Program-made: the position numbers and the translations under genes
In this document: one piece after another, positions 27,161-36,007 of the stretch
Layout of the letters: each line of letters begins with the position of its first letter
Position numbering within the stretch: the first letter of the stretch is position 1
Notes under the pieces: model-generated
What the model was told of the DNA's origin: nothing
Seen by the model: only the letters and a program-made list of their open reading frames with translations
The model's database searches: none
Source: Amycolatopsis taiwanensis DSM 45107
Lineage (GTDB): Bacteria > Actinomycetota > Actinomycetes > Mycobacteriales > Pseudonocardiaceae
NCBI RefSeq assembly: GCF_000519205.1
Contig: NZ_JAFB01000008.1
Coordinates: 124,001-188,000 of the forward strand
Length of the DNA: 64,000 nucleotides
Direction of reading: 5' to 3'

Positions 27161-28363
27161 ATGACTGATTTCGTGGTGCGCCCGGCCGTTGAGGGTGAGC
27201 AGCGAGGCCTGTTCGAAGTGCTGGGCCGTTCGCTGCATGCGCCGCCGGTGGACGACGAGCGCTGGGAGAAGCGGAGCGCGGGCTGGCCCGCGGACCGCAA
27301 GGTGGGCGCCTTCGCCGACAAGCAGCCGATCGGCGTGGCCAGCTCCGTGGGTACGGCGATGACGGTGCCGGGCGGCAACGTCGTGCCGGCCGCGGCGGTC
27401 GACGGGGTCGGTGTCCGCGCCGACCATACCCGCCGGGGTGTGCTCACCGCGATGATGCGGGAACAACTCGGCGATCTCCAGGCCCGGGGCGAGGTGCTCG
27501 CGGCGCTGCACGCCAGTGAAACCACCATCTACGGCCGGTTCGGTTACGGCATCGGCACGCGAAGCCAGGAGGTGCGCATTTCCCCGCGCCAGGCCCGGCT
27601 CCGGGACGGCGCGCCCGCCGGCGGGCAGGTGCGGCTGATCTCCTCCAGCGAGGCAATCGAGCTGCTTCCCGAGTTGTACCGGCGAATCGGGCTCGGGCGC
27701 CCGGGCATGATCGAACGGCCGCAGCGCTGGTGGAGTTCCCAAACCCACCGGATGAAGGACCTCGTCGTCGCCGTGCACACCGGCCCGGACGGTGACGACG
27801 GCTTTGTGGCGTATCAGCCCCAGGATCGCGTCATGAAGCCACCGGAGATGAGAATCGCGCTGGCGGTGCACAACCTGCATGGCGCGAATACCGCGGCGGT
27901 GGCTGGATTGTGGCGATTCCTGCTGAAGATCGACCTGGTCGGGGAGATCCTCGCGTTCGGACGTCCGCTGGACGAGCCCCTCGTACCGATGCTGGTGGAT
28001 ACTCGGGCCTGGCGGGTGACCGACGTGAGCGACGAGCTGTGGGTGCGTCTGGTCGACGTCCCGGCCGCACTCGCTGCCCGCTCCTACCGCGACGGCGACC
28101 CCGTGGTGATCGAGGTGCGAGATCCGTTCCTGCCCGCCAATTCCGGCTGCTACCGGATCGGCCCGGACGGCGCCGGCCGCACCGACGAGCTGCCGCAACT
28201 GCGGCTCGACGTGGATGTCCTCGCCATGCTGTATCTGGGGGAGTGGCAGGCCACCACACTGGCGGCGGCCGGCCGGATCGAGGCGCTGCAAGCGGACGCA
28301 CCGGAGCGCGCCGACGAACTCCTTCGCACACCTACGCGCCCCTGGTGCGGCACCGGGTTCTAG
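27161..28363 (+). CDS. Eis-family N-acetyltransferase, second paralogue
   Basis: 400 residues from ATG 27161 (GAGG at 27151-27154). Same family as the gene just upstream and clearly alignable over its whole length: 'VDGVGVRADHTRRGVLTAMMREQL' is the acetyl-CoA loop, 'HASETTIYGRFGYGIGTRSQEV' the tyrosine region, and the C-terminus is again aromatic (WCGTGF). The two are diverged enough to suggest an old duplication with separate substrates rather than a recent one. Likely a two-gene operon. Confidence 0.87.
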   Translation: MTDFVVRPAVEGEQRGLFEVLGRSLHAPPVDDERWEKRSAGWPADRKVGAFADKQPIGVASSVGTAMTVPGGNVVPAAAVDGVGVRADHTRRGVLTAMMREQLGDLQARGEVLAALHASETTIYGRFGYGIGTRSQEVRISPRQARLRDGAPAGGQVRLISSSEAIELLPELYRRIGLGRPGMIERPQRWWSSQTHRMKDLVVAVHTGPDGDDGFVAYQPQDRVMKPPEMRIALAVHNLHGANTAAVAGLWRFLLKIDLVGEILAFGRPLDEPLVPMLVDTRAWRVTDVSDELWVRLVDVPAALAARSYRDGDPVVIEVRDPFLPANSGCYRIGPDGAGRTDELPQLRLDVDVLAMLYLGEWQATTLAAAGRIEALQADAPERADELLRTPTRPWCGTGF

Positions 28364-28365
28364 GA

Positions 28366-28480
28366 GCGCGAGTCCCACACTCCCGTACCGCGAGTCCCAC
28401 ATTCCGGTCGTTCGGAATGTAGAACTCGCATGACGGGAACGTGGGACTCGCGCGTTCCGAACGTGGGACTTGCGGGTCTC
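28366..28480. repeat. Nested inverted repeats between convergent genes
   Basis: GCGAGTCCCACATTCCG pairs across a 6-nt loop with CGGAATGTAGAACTCGC (inner hairpin, 28389-28430). An outer pair, GCGAGTCCCACACTCCCG at 28369 with CGGGAACGTGGGACTCGC near 28435-28453, encloses it, and a further GTTCCGAACGTGGGACTTGC follows. The common core (G)GGGACTCGC resembles the GGGAACTCGC core of the 21-bp arrays elsewhere in the window. It lies between the ends of the convergent eis paralogue and ABC permease genes and probably also works as a bidirectional terminator. Confidence 0.7.
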
Positions 28481-28484
28481 GGGG

Positions 28485-29711
28485 TCAGGCGTCGCGGAGG
28501 GCGTCGCGGAGGCGTACCCTAGCGCCGCTGCGCAGCACGGCGTTGCGGTAGATCCGGCCGGAAAGCCAGATCAGGGCGGGGATGAGCGCCATGACGAGGA
28601 CGACGGAAAGGACCGCCTCCCACACCGGCACGCCGCCGATGCCCAGGCGCATCGGCATCAGGGTCGGCGCGAACATCGGAATCAACGACAGCACCTCGAC
28701 CAGTGGGCTGCCCGGGTCCGACGGCAGGACCGAGATCCCGATGACGTAACCGACGATGACGAACATCAGCGCCGGGGTGACGACCCCACCGACGTCCTCC
28801 TGCCGCGAGACCAGCGCGCCCAGTGCGGCGAAAACGATGGAATACATCAAAAAGCCCAGCAGGTACCACACGATCAGCCAGATCACCGTGCCCGCCGCCG
28901 CGCTGATGGAGATCGTCAGCACGCCGGTGAGCCGGCCGGCCACCACGCCGACCACCCCGACCAGGGCCATCTGCAGCAGGCCGACCGCGCCGATGCCGAG
29001 CACCTTGCCCGCCATCAGCTGCCACGGCCGGATGGCGGACAACAGCAGCTCCACCACGCGGCTGGTCTTTTCCTCGACCACGCCCTGCGCCACGGCCTGG
29101 CCGTTCAACATCAGCGAAAGGTAGATCAGGATACCGGCGATGATGCCGAGCGCCAGCTGCTGCGGGTCGTACTCGTGGGGCTTTTCCAGCGGCACCACGT
29201 CGACGGCGGCCGTGGCCACTTCGGACTCGATGCGCACGGGATCGCCACCGAGGCTGAGGATCTGCTGGTCGAGGGCGTATCGCTTGATGACCTCGTTGAG
29301 CGTGTTGCGCAGGGTCGGGTCGGCGTCCTGCTTGACGACGACCTGGAACGAGTCCTGGGGCGAGCCGCTGCTGGATGCGCCGTCCTTGACGGTCAGCAGG
29401 GCGTCGAGTGCGCCGTCGCCGACCTGCTTACGGCCGGCCGCGTCGTCGGGAACCTCGGTGAGGGTCAGGTCCTTGCCGATCGCCTTCGCCCCGGCCTGCC
29501 ACGACACGGCGAGTGCCTTGGCCGGACCCACGTAGCCGATCGTGGTGGTGGACGTGCTGCCGCTGATGAGCTTCATCACGACGGTGAAGCCGACGATCAG
29601 GATGAGCAGCACGAGCGTGCTGATGCGGTACGCCTTCGACTTTAGCCGGACGCTGACCTCGCGCGAGGCGACCAGGTTGATCGCCGACCACGATCCCATG
29701 TGGACATTCAC
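28485..29711 (-). CDS. ABC-2 type permease (NatB-like)
   Basis: 408 residues from a GTG (29711) that overlaps the stop of the ATPase gene (GTGA), so the two are translationally coupled. One membrane helix near residue 25-45 (AYRISTLVLLILIVGFTVVMKLI), a large extracytoplasmic domain (about 50-180), then five to six helices with 'VVEEKTSRVVELLLSAIRPWQLMAGKVLGIGAVGL', the signature of ABC-2/NatB permeases. It probably exports small ions or hydrophobic compounds; the substrate is not predictable. Confidence 0.88.
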   Translation of the reverse strand: MNVHMGSWSAINLVASREVSVRLKSKAYRISTLVLLILIVGFTVVMKLISGSTSTTTIGYVGPAKALAVSWQAGAKAIGKDLTLTEVPDDAAGRKQVGDGALDALLTVKDGASSSGSPQDSFQVVVKQDADPTLRNTLNEVIKRYALDQQILSLGGDPVRIESEVATAAVDVVPLEKPHEYDPQQLALGIIAGILIYLSLMLNGQAVAQGVVEEKTSRVVELLLSAIRPWQLMAGKVLGIGAVGLLQMALVGVVGVVAGRLTGVLTISISAAAGTVIWLIVWYLLGFLMYSIVFAALGALVSRQEDVGGVVTPALMFVIVGYVIGISVLPSDPGSPLVEVLSLIPMFAPTLMPMRLGIGGVPVWEAVLSVVLVMALIPALIWLSGRIYRNAVLRSGARVRLRDALRDA

Positions 29712-30649
29712 GCCGCGGCCCCTTTCGCCTGCTGCGCCGCGTCTTCGTGGTCCGCGGTGACCACGTTGCGGAAGAGTTCGGTCAGGGACGGCCGCCGTCG
29801 CGCGAACTCGTGCACGGGGCCGGTCGCCAGCGCCGCCTTGAGCACCGTCTGGTCGTCGGCACCTTCGCCGAGCGCCAGTTCGGTCCGGCCGCCGGCGTGC
29901 CCGAGCACGGTCACGCCGGGCAGGTCGTCGGCCCAGCCGTCGGGCGCCTGCGGGGCGTCCACGAGCAGCCGTTCCGGGCCGCCGCCGCGGAGCTCGCCCA
30001 CCGTCCCGCAGGTCACCATGCGTCCTTTTTGGACGATGCCGACCCGGTCGCACAGGCGCTCCACCAGATCCAGCTGGTGGCTGGAGAACACGACCGGCAC
30101 GCCTTCGGCCGCCTTGGCCCGCAGCACCTGGCTCATCACATCGACCGCGACCGGGTCCAGCCCGGAGAACGGTTCGTCGAGGACCAGGATCTTCGGGTCG
30201 TGCACCAGCGCGGCGGCGAGCTGGACCCGTTGCTGGTTGCCCAGGCTGAGTTTCTGCACCTCGTCGTCCAGGCGGGCGGCGATACCAAGCCGTTCGGTCC
30301 ACACGGTCGCCGCACGTCGCGCCTCGGCGGCCGGCAAGCCGTGTAGGCGGGCCAAGTAGGTCAGCTGCTCGCCGACCTTCATCTTCGGGTAGAGGCCGCG
30401 CTCCTCGGGCATGTATCCGATGGTCCGCCTGGTTTCCGCAGTGATCGGGCTGCCGTCCCAGCGGACCTCGCCGGAATCGCTCGCGAGCACCCCCAGCACG
30501 ATGCGCATCGCCGTGGTCTTGCCGGCGCCGTTGCTGCCGACGAACCCGAACAACTCCCCGGCGCGAACGTCGAAGCTCATGTCGCGCAACGCCGTTACCT
30601 TGCCATATATCTTGGAGATCGCGTCGATCTCCAAGCTTCGGTCGGCCAC
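29708..30649 (-). CDS. ABC transporter ATP-binding protein (NatA-like)
   Basis: 313 residues with all nucleotide-binding motifs: Walker A GSNGAGKT (about residues 39-46), Q-loop region 'IGYMPEERGLYPKMKV', signature LSLGNQQRV, Walker B KILVLDEPFSGLDP and the switch His in 'VVFSSHQLDLVE'. The 'PEERGLYPKM' sequence and the C-terminal extension are typical of NatA-type exporters. The start is a GTG. It pairs with the permease whose start overlaps its stop. Confidence 0.92.
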   Translation of the reverse strand: MADRSLEIDAISKIYGKVTALRDMSFDVRAGELFGFVGSNGAGKTTAMRIVLGVLASDSGEVRWDGSPITAETRRTIGYMPEERGLYPKMKVGEQLTYLARLHGLPAAEARRAATVWTERLGIAARLDDEVQKLSLGNQQRVQLAAALVHDPKILVLDEPFSGLDPVAVDVMSQVLRAKAAEGVPVVFSSHQLDLVERLCDRVGIVQKGRMVTCGTVGELRGGGPERLLVDAPQAPDGWADDLPGVTVLGHAGGRTELALGEGADDQTVLKAALATGPVHEFARRRPSLTELFRNVVTADHEDAAQQAKGAAA

Positions 30650-30875
30650 CGTCGTCCCCTCCCCGTTGGCGAAAGTGTGATTTCGCCGGGCGAATGCCCA
30701 GCGGGTGGCGCAAGTCTAGCCAGCGTTTCCGCAGGGGAGGACGGTCGGGGACTGCGACCTCCGGCCGGCGCTGCTAGCGTCAAGCTGACTGCTTCAGGCC
30801 GGTAAAGGCGAGAACCGGACGAGGAGAAAAGAGCTGAACCAATGTTCGCGGTCGAGGGAGAGGAGGGCGAAACGC

Positions 30876-31208
30876 ATGGAGCATCATGCAGTGGTGCCGA
30901 TCGCCTCCGTTGCCGGTGAACTGCTCGACCAGGCCCGCGAGCAGCATTCCCGCCGCGCGGCGAGGACGCTTGCCTCCACCACCTCGATCCGCGCGACGGT
31001 GATCGCGCTGGCCTCCGGCGCAGTCATGGCCGACCACGACGCACCACCCGCGGCGACCCTGCAGGTGATCACCGGACGCGTCCGCCTGCACACGGCGGAC
31101 CACGAATGGACGCTCGACGCCGGCGAACTGGTACCGATTCCCCCGCAACGACATGGCCTCGACGCGCTCGAGGACAGCGCGGTGCTCCTCACCGTCGCGT
31201 TGCGGTGA
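30876..31208 (+). CDS. Small cupin-fold protein
   Basis: 110 residues. 'ATLQVITGRVRLHTADHEWTLDAGELVPIPPQRHGLDALEDSAVLLTVAL' matches cupin motifs 1 and 2: G-x-V-x-L at the first strand pair and P-x-x-x-x-H in the second. The usual metal-binding His pair of motif 1 is replaced (the segment begins 'VMADHDAPPAATLQVI'), so metal binding is uncertain. GGAGGG ribosome site before ATG 30876. It ends 9 bp from the convergent PPOX gene. The region 30650-30875 upstream has no other gene. Confidence 0.78.
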   Translation: MEHHAVVPIASVAGELLDQAREQHSRRAARTLASTTSIRATVIALASGAVMADHDAPPAATLQVITGRVRLHTADHEWTLDAGELVPIPPQRHGLDALEDSAVLLTVALR

Positions 31209-31216
31209 CGCGGAAA

Positions 31217-31627
31217 TCAGCCCAGAGCGAGCGGGAAGCGCTGCCCGGTCACCTGTTCCGTGTCGACGCACAGGACCTGGTCTCCTCCCCCGGACGCCCA
31301 CGGGCGGTGAGCCGGGTCGCACAGCATGACCAGTTCGTCGATGTCGACCACCTGACGGGCCTTGCCGATCACGACCACGCTCCAGCCGGAGCGCGCGGTG
31401 CTGTCGATGTTGTCGACTTCGAACGCGACAACGGCCCGGTCCAGGCGCGGTATCCGGGGTGAACGGCCGATGCGCAGCGCGATTTCGCCGTTGAACAGGC
31501 TGTAGTTGACCAAGCGGATCGCCGGCAGGGCTTGCTCGGTGAACACCAACCGGCCGACCGACTGAGTGCGCAGCAGTTCGAAGCACTCTTTGAAGTCGAG
31601 CGTGTGCAGTTCGTTCCGCGGATCCAT
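31217..31627 (-). CDS. Pyridoxamine 5'-phosphate oxidase-fold protein
   Basis: 136 residues. 'ELHTLDFKECFELLRTQSVGRLVFTEQALPAIRLVNYSLFNGEIALRIG' is the typical N-terminal split-barrel sequence of the PPOX/flavin-reductase-like family (L-x-x-x-x-x-G-R-L-V-F-x-x-x-x-x-P-x-I-x-x-V-N-Y), followed by 'VVAFEVDNIDSTARSGWSVVVIGKARQV'. Members bind FMN or F420; single-domain proteins of this size are often stress-linked. Its own partner is unknown. Confidence 0.85.
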   Translation of the reverse strand: MDPRNELHTLDFKECFELLRTQSVGRLVFTEQALPAIRLVNYSLFNGEIALRIGRSPRIPRLDRAVVAFEVDNIDSTARSGWSVVVIGKARQVVDIDELVMLCDPAHRPWASGGGDQVLCVDTEQVTGQRFPLALG

Positions 31628-31702
31628 GTCACTTTCCTGTCACCCCGGCCTGTGTGTCCCCGACGATCCGCGAGAACCGGGGGGTGAGGGAAGGGCACTT
31701 GG

Positions 31703-32908
31703 TCACTTTTCGTGAAGGTGACCGCGGTTTCCTTCGGCGGTCGTCGCTGCCAGTGAACGGCCACCGACGGCGATGGCAGCGGCGACGGCGGCGAGCAGCA
31801 CGGCCAGCCCGCTCAACCCCGCCCCCAGGGAAAGCCCGGTGGCCAGCGCGCCGACCAGCAGCGGGCCGCCCGCATCGCCGAGTTCGCGGCCCACCTCGGC
31901 CGCGCCCATCGTCTGGCCCAGCCGTTCTCGCGGGGTGTTGGCGGCGAGCAGCGCGAAACCCAGCGGGGTGACGATGCCGGTGCCGGTGCCGACGACGACC
32001 GCCGCGGCCAGCATTCCCGGCAAGCCGGGCAGCAGCGCCGCCGCGCCCATGCCCATCGCGGCGAGGCCCAGTCCGGTCACCATTCCGGCGGTGTCGGTCA
32101 GGTGCCCGGCGTCGCGGGCGCGACCGGCCCACGGCTGCACCAGCGCGGCACAAGCGGCCAGCACCGACACCGCCGCACCGGTGACCAGAGGGCTGAGCCC
32201 GCTCGCCGCGCCCGACACGGGAAGGAACCCGACGCCGACGGCGAGCGCGGCGGTGGTCGCGGCCAGCGCCGCCGTGGGCCTGAGGAAGGTGCCCTGGCCG
32301 AGGCGTCGCGCCAGCCCGAGCACGGTCTGGCGGGTGCGGGGCAGTGGGGGCACGGCCGGCACCTTTGCCAGGGCCCAGCCGGCGGTGACCAGCGCCGCCA
32401 CCGCGAGCGTGCCGAACAGCAGGGAAAACCCGCCGGCGATGATCAGGACGCCACCGAGTAGCGGGCCGAGCGTGTACCCCAGCCCCTTCCACGCCCCGTA
32501 CCCGCCGAACGCCCGGCCTTGGCCGGTGCGGGGGGACAGCCGGGCGACCAGGGCACCGGCCGCGGGCGAGAACGCCGCCGCGGCGGCTCCCTGGCCCAGC
32601 CGGGCCAGGCCCACGAGTGCCGGATTGCCGGCCGCGACGAAGCCCGCCGACGCGGCGGCGAACGCGAGCAGTCCGCCCAGCAGCACCGGACGTGGCCCGA
32701 CCCGGTCGGCCAGGGTGCCGAAGACGGGTTTGAGCAGCACTTCGGCACCGTCGTACACCGCCAGCAGCAGGCCCAGCGTGAGCAGTGAAGCGTGCTCGGA
32801 GTGAAGGTAGCCGCCGAGCCCGGCGGCGATGCTGTGCGCGCCGAAGGCGGTGACGAACCCGGCCGCGTAAAGCGGCAGGAACTGATGCCGTGGCGCCGGA
32901 GTTGTCAC
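31703..32908 (-). CDS. MFS transporter, probable drug exporter
   Basis: 401 residues with about 12 hydrophobic helices. The MFS motif A appears after helix 2 as 'GTLADRVGPRPVLLGG' (G-x-L-A-D-R-x-G-x-R-x). The long central loop and 'ALVARLSPRTGQGRAFGGYGAWKGLGYTLGPLLGGVLI' (motif C-like G-P-x-L-G-G in helix 5) suggest a drug/H+ antiporter. The GTG start follows a possible leaderless promoter: reading on the minus strand, TACATT is 7 nt before it, with TGTA...TACA flanking, perhaps an operator. Confidence 0.88.
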   Translation of the reverse strand: MTTPAPRHQFLPLYAAGFVTAFGAHSIAAGLGGYLHSEHASLLTLGLLLAVYDGAEVLLKPVFGTLADRVGPRPVLLGGLLAFAAASAGFVAAGNPALVGLARLGQGAAAAAFSPAAGALVARLSPRTGQGRAFGGYGAWKGLGYTLGPLLGGVLIIAGGFSLLFGTLAVAALVTAGWALAKVPAVPPLPRTRQTVLGLARRLGQGTFLRPTAALAATTAALAVGVGFLPVSGAASGLSPLVTGAAVSVLAACAALVQPWAGRARDAGHLTDTAGMVTGLGLAAMGMGAAALLPGLPGMLAAAVVVGTGTGIVTPLGFALLAANTPRERLGQTMGAAEVGRELGDAGGPLLVGALATGLSLGAGLSGLAVLLAAVAAAIAVGGRSLAATTAEGNRGHLHEK

Positions 32909-32956
32909 GCGGACGAATGTATCAACCGTTACATCAGCGCAAGCAACCGGCCGGCC

Positions 32957-33934
32957 TCAACTCCCCGCCGTCATGGTCGTGGCCGGCGCGCTGTTCCCCG
33001 GCGACGTGGGGGTCTGGCCCAGCGGGGTCAGCGTGGCGTCGCTGACCGTGCCGTTGCCGTCCATGGTCAGCTTGACCGGGTTCCGGACGCCGAGCAGGTT
33101 GCCACAGCGGAGTTCGGTGAACGACCCGTTCGCGCGCATGGCCAGGAAGGTGAACAGGTTGGTGGCCATGTTCGGGTCCACCGACGGGGCGCCCACGAAG
33201 ATCGCCTGGTCGTCGAACACCCGCTGGATGCCGGCCGGGTCGCCGAACATGTTCCGGCAGTACGTCGCCCCGTCCCCGTCGTCGCCACCACCGCCGATCG
33301 TGCCTTGGTTCACGCCCGTGCGGAACAGGTTCGTCTTGTCCGCATCGGGCCTGTTTCCGTTCAGGGTCATCGGGTTGTTCAGCGGCAGCAGGGCGATCGG
33401 TGCCCGCTGGCCGGCCATGGCGGAGAGCTCGTCCAGTGGCAGCGCGGCGGAGGGCTCCCCGTCGCTGGACTGGTTCGGCAGCGTCCACGGGGCGCAGCCC
33501 AGCGCCGGGTCGATGAACGCGGTCAACAGGAGGTTGTCGCTGCCGTTGGCCAGGTCGGCGAACTTCGGTGCCATCGTCCTCGTGCGCCGGTCCGGGTTCT
33601 GCAAGGCGGCTCTGCCGGCCTTGTTGTTCTGCGCGATCTGCCCGTCGCCGGTGGCGATGTAGTGGGTCACCACGTTGTCGCTCTGATCCTGGTCCACCAC
33701 GGAGAAGTCCCGCGTGGTCGGGCACGGCTTGCCGTCCTTGGCCACACCCAGCGGCGGCACCTTCAGCGTGCCGTCCTGCACCCGCTGGTTGGCCTGGCCG
33801 AAGAAGGCCATCGCGTTGCAGTAGGCGAACTGGCCGAAGATCGACTTGTGCGCGCCGTTGACGCAGTTGCCCTGCCGAACGGCCCACCGCAAGCGGCTCC
33901 GCCGCTTTGAAACACCACTAGCTGGTTGTGTCAA
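32957..33934 (-). CDS. Secreted-type conserved protein lacking its signal peptide (probably 5'-truncated)
   Basis: 325 residues from a TTG at 33934, the only start available after an in-frame TAG. The body (NCVNGAHKSIFGQFAYCNAMAFFGQANQ...CPTTRDFSVVDQDQSDNVVTHYIATGDGQIAQ...GCAPWTLPN...CRNMFGDPAGIQRVFDDQAIFVGAPSVDPNMATNLFTFLAMRANGSFTELRCGNLL) has even cysteine spacing and looks exported, yet no hydrophobic signal sequence precedes it. The first ~17 residues (TQPASGVSKRRSRLRWAVRQ) derive from a stretch holding the palindrome AGCGGC-GGA-GCCGCT (33891-33905 region), as in dispersed repeats. I infer loss of the original 5' end. Function unknown. Confidence 0.55.
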   Translation of the reverse strand: MTQPASGVSKRRSRLRWAVRQGNCVNGAHKSIFGQFAYCNAMAFFGQANQRVQDGTLKVPPLGVAKDGKPCPTTRDFSVVDQDQSDNVVTHYIATGDGQIAQNNKAGRAALQNPDRRTRTMAPKFADLANGSDNLLLTAFIDPALGCAPWTLPNQSSDGEPSAALPLDELSAMAGQRAPIALLPLNNPMTLNGNRPDADKTNLFRTGVNQGTIGGGGDDGDGATYCRNMFGDPAGIQRVFDDQAIFVGAPSVDPNMATNLFTFLAMRANGSFTELRCGNLLGVRNPVKLTMDGNGTVSDATLTPLGQTPTSPGNSAPATTMTAGS

Positions 33935-34038
33935 TGGCTACGAACGCGACGGGGACCAACGTGGTTCGGACAACTACCGTTAGTGCGCCGTGGTCGCACT
34001 TTCGGTGTGGCAGCCGCGTCGGGACGAACCGCGGAAAT

Positions 34039-34659
34039 TCAGTTCGACCGGCCGCGCACCCGGAGGCCGTCGAAGGCGACGGTGGCGACGATGTCGGCGA
34101 GTTCGGCCGCGCCGGTGCCCCCGCGTGGCCGATACCATTCGACCAGCGAGTTGATCATGCCGAAGAGCAGGCGCGCGGCGGTCGGCGGGTCGATGTCGGC
34201 CCGCAGGTCTCCTTCGGCTGCGGCCTGGGCCACCAGGTCGCCGACGATGTGGTCGAACTCGCGGCGGCGGTCGAGCGCGTCCCGCTCGACTTGGGTGTTT
34301 CCCCGTACCCGCAACAACAACGTGACGAACGGCAACTGCTCCGCGAGCACCGCGACGCTGCCCCGAACCAGATGTTCGAGCCGGTCGACGGCGCGGCCGG
34401 AGACCGCGCCGAGCTTGTCCACTTCGGCGAAAAGCCCGTCCAGCGCGCGATTGACCGCCAGCCGCAGCAGTTCCTGCTTACCCGACACGTGGTGGTAGAT
34501 CGCGGACTTGGTGATGCCTAGCTTGCGGGACAGGTCCTCCATGCTCGTCCCGTCGTAGCCGCGCCGGTTGAACTCCTCGACGGCGACCGCGAGCAACGTT
34601 TCCAGGTCGTAACCGGGTCTGCCCCGCCGGACAGCCCGGGTACCCGGTGCGCCGGTCAT
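34039..34659 (-). CDS. paaR: TetR-family regulator of phenylacetate genes
   Basis: 206 residues. N-terminal TetR domain 'YDLETLLAVAVEEFNRRGYDGTSMEDLSRKLGITKSAIYHHVSGKQELLRLAVNRAL' (about residues 18-75), then a ligand domain of the TetR_C_24/PaaR type ('RLLFGMINSLVEWYRPRGGTGAAELADIV'). Its ATG overlaps the paaK stop (ATGA), so it is last in a paaI-paaK-paaR transcript on the minus strand. Regulators of this type respond to phenylacetyl-CoA and repress paa genes; the role here is inferred from position. Confidence 0.85.
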   Translation of the reverse strand: MTGAPGTRAVRRGRPGYDLETLLAVAVEEFNRRGYDGTSMEDLSRKLGITKSAIYHHVSGKQELLRLAVNRALDGLFAEVDKLGAVSGRAVDRLEHLVRGSVAVLAEQLPFVTLLLRVRGNTQVERDALDRRREFDHIVGDLVAQAAAEGDLRADIDPPTAARLLFGMINSLVEWYRPRGGTGAAELADIVATVAFDGLRVRGRSN

Positions 34660-36005
34660 GGTTCCATGGGCCGCTCGTCGATCACCCGGCGCAGCTTGCC
34701 GAGCGAGCGTTCCAGCGTGTCCGGGTCGAGCACCTCGACCCCGACGGTGACGCCGACGCCGTCCTTGACGCGGGCGGCGATCTCGACCGCGGCGCCGGCC
34801 CGGCGGTCCGCCGGCGTGTCGGCACGGGCTTCGACCAGCACGGTGAGCTGGTCCATGCGGTTGGCTCGGGTCAGCCGGAGCTGGAAGTGCGGGGCGAGCC
34901 CGCCGGTGGCGAGCACGATCTCCTCGATCTGGGTGGGGAAGACGTTCACGCCGCGCAGGATGATCATGTCGTCGCTGCGGCCGGTTACCTTGTCCATGCG
35001 CCGGAACGCCGACCGGGCGGTGCCGGGCCGCAGCGCGGTCAGGTCGCGGGTGCGGTAGCGGATGATCGGCATGGCCTGCTTGGTGAGCGAGGTGAACACC
35101 AGTTCGCCGGTCTCGCCCTCGGGCAGGACGTCCTCGTCGATCGGATCGATCACCTCCGGGTAGAAATGGTCCTCCCAGACGTGCAGCCCGTCCTTGGTTT
35201 CCACGCACTCCTGCGCCACCCCGGGACCCATCACTTCGGACAGTCCGTAGATGTCGACCGCGTCGATGTCCAGCCGGTCCTCGATTTCGGCGCGCATCCC
35301 CTCGGTCCACGGCTCGGCGCCGAAGATGCCCACCCGCAGTGAGCTGGTGCGCGGGTCGATGCCCTGCCGCTCGAACTCGTCGAGCATGGTGAGCAGGTAG
35401 GTGGGAGTGACCATGATGATCTCGGGCCGGAAGTCGGTGATGAGCTGCACCTGCCGCGCGGTCATCCCGCCCGAGGCCGGAATCACCGTACAGCCCAGTT
35501 TTTCCGCACCGTAGTGGGCGCCGAGTCCCCCGGTGAACAACCCGTACCCGTAGGCGACGTGCACCTTCTGGCCCGGCCTGCCGCCCGCGGCGTAGATCGA
35601 CCGGGCCATCACGCTCGCCCAGGTGTCGAGATCGCCTTCGGTGTAGCCGACGACGGTGGGTCTGCCCGTGGTCCCGCTGGAGGCGTGGATGCGGCGCAGC
35701 CGCTCCTGCGGCACCGCGAACATGCCGAACGGGTAGCCCTCGCGCAGATCGGCCTTGGTGGTGAAGGGAAACTTCGCCAGGTCGGCCAGTTCCCGGCAGT
35801 CGTGCGGGTGCACTCCGGCCTCGTCGAACTTGCGGCGATAGGCCGGCACGTTCTCGTAGGCGTGCCGCAGTGTCCATTGCAGACGTTCCAGTTGGACGGA
35901 GCGCAGCTCGTCCACGCTCATCCGCTCGGGCGCGGTCAACTCGTCGCCGGCCGGGGCCGGGCCGCGTCGCTTCGACCGGGGCACCTCGTTGTGCGTGGTG
36001 GTCAT
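34656..36005 (-). CDS. paaK: Phenylacetate-CoA ligase PaaK
   Basis: Activates phenylacetate to phenylacetyl-CoA with ATP, the first step of the pathway. 449 residues of the adenylate-forming superfamily: phosphate-binding loop 'IHASSGTTGRPTVVGYTEGD' (about residues 110-128), 'YGLSEVMGPGVAQEC' with the aromatic-acid pocket, 'YRTRDLTALRPG' and the hinge/C-domain 'KVTGRSDDMIILRGVNVFPTQIEEI'. Length agrees with PaaK. It stands between paaI and paaR. Confidence 0.96.
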   Translation of the reverse strand: MTTTHNEVPRSKRRGPAPAGDELTAPERMSVDELRSVQLERLQWTLRHAYENVPAYRRKFDEAGVHPHDCRELADLAKFPFTTKADLREGYPFGMFAVPQERLRRIHASSGTTGRPTVVGYTEGDLDTWASVMARSIYAAGGRPGQKVHVAYGYGLFTGGLGAHYGAEKLGCTVIPASGGMTARQVQLITDFRPEIIMVTPTYLLTMLDEFERQGIDPRTSSLRVGIFGAEPWTEGMRAEIEDRLDIDAVDIYGLSEVMGPGVAQECVETKDGLHVWEDHFYPEVIDPIDEDVLPEGETGELVFTSLTKQAMPIIRYRTRDLTALRPGTARSAFRRMDKVTGRSDDMIILRGVNVFPTQIEEIVLATGGLAPHFQLRLTRANRMDQLTVLVEARADTPADRRAGAAVEIAARVKDGVGVTVGVEVLDPDTLERSLGKLRRVIDERPMEP

Positions 36006-36007
36006 CT

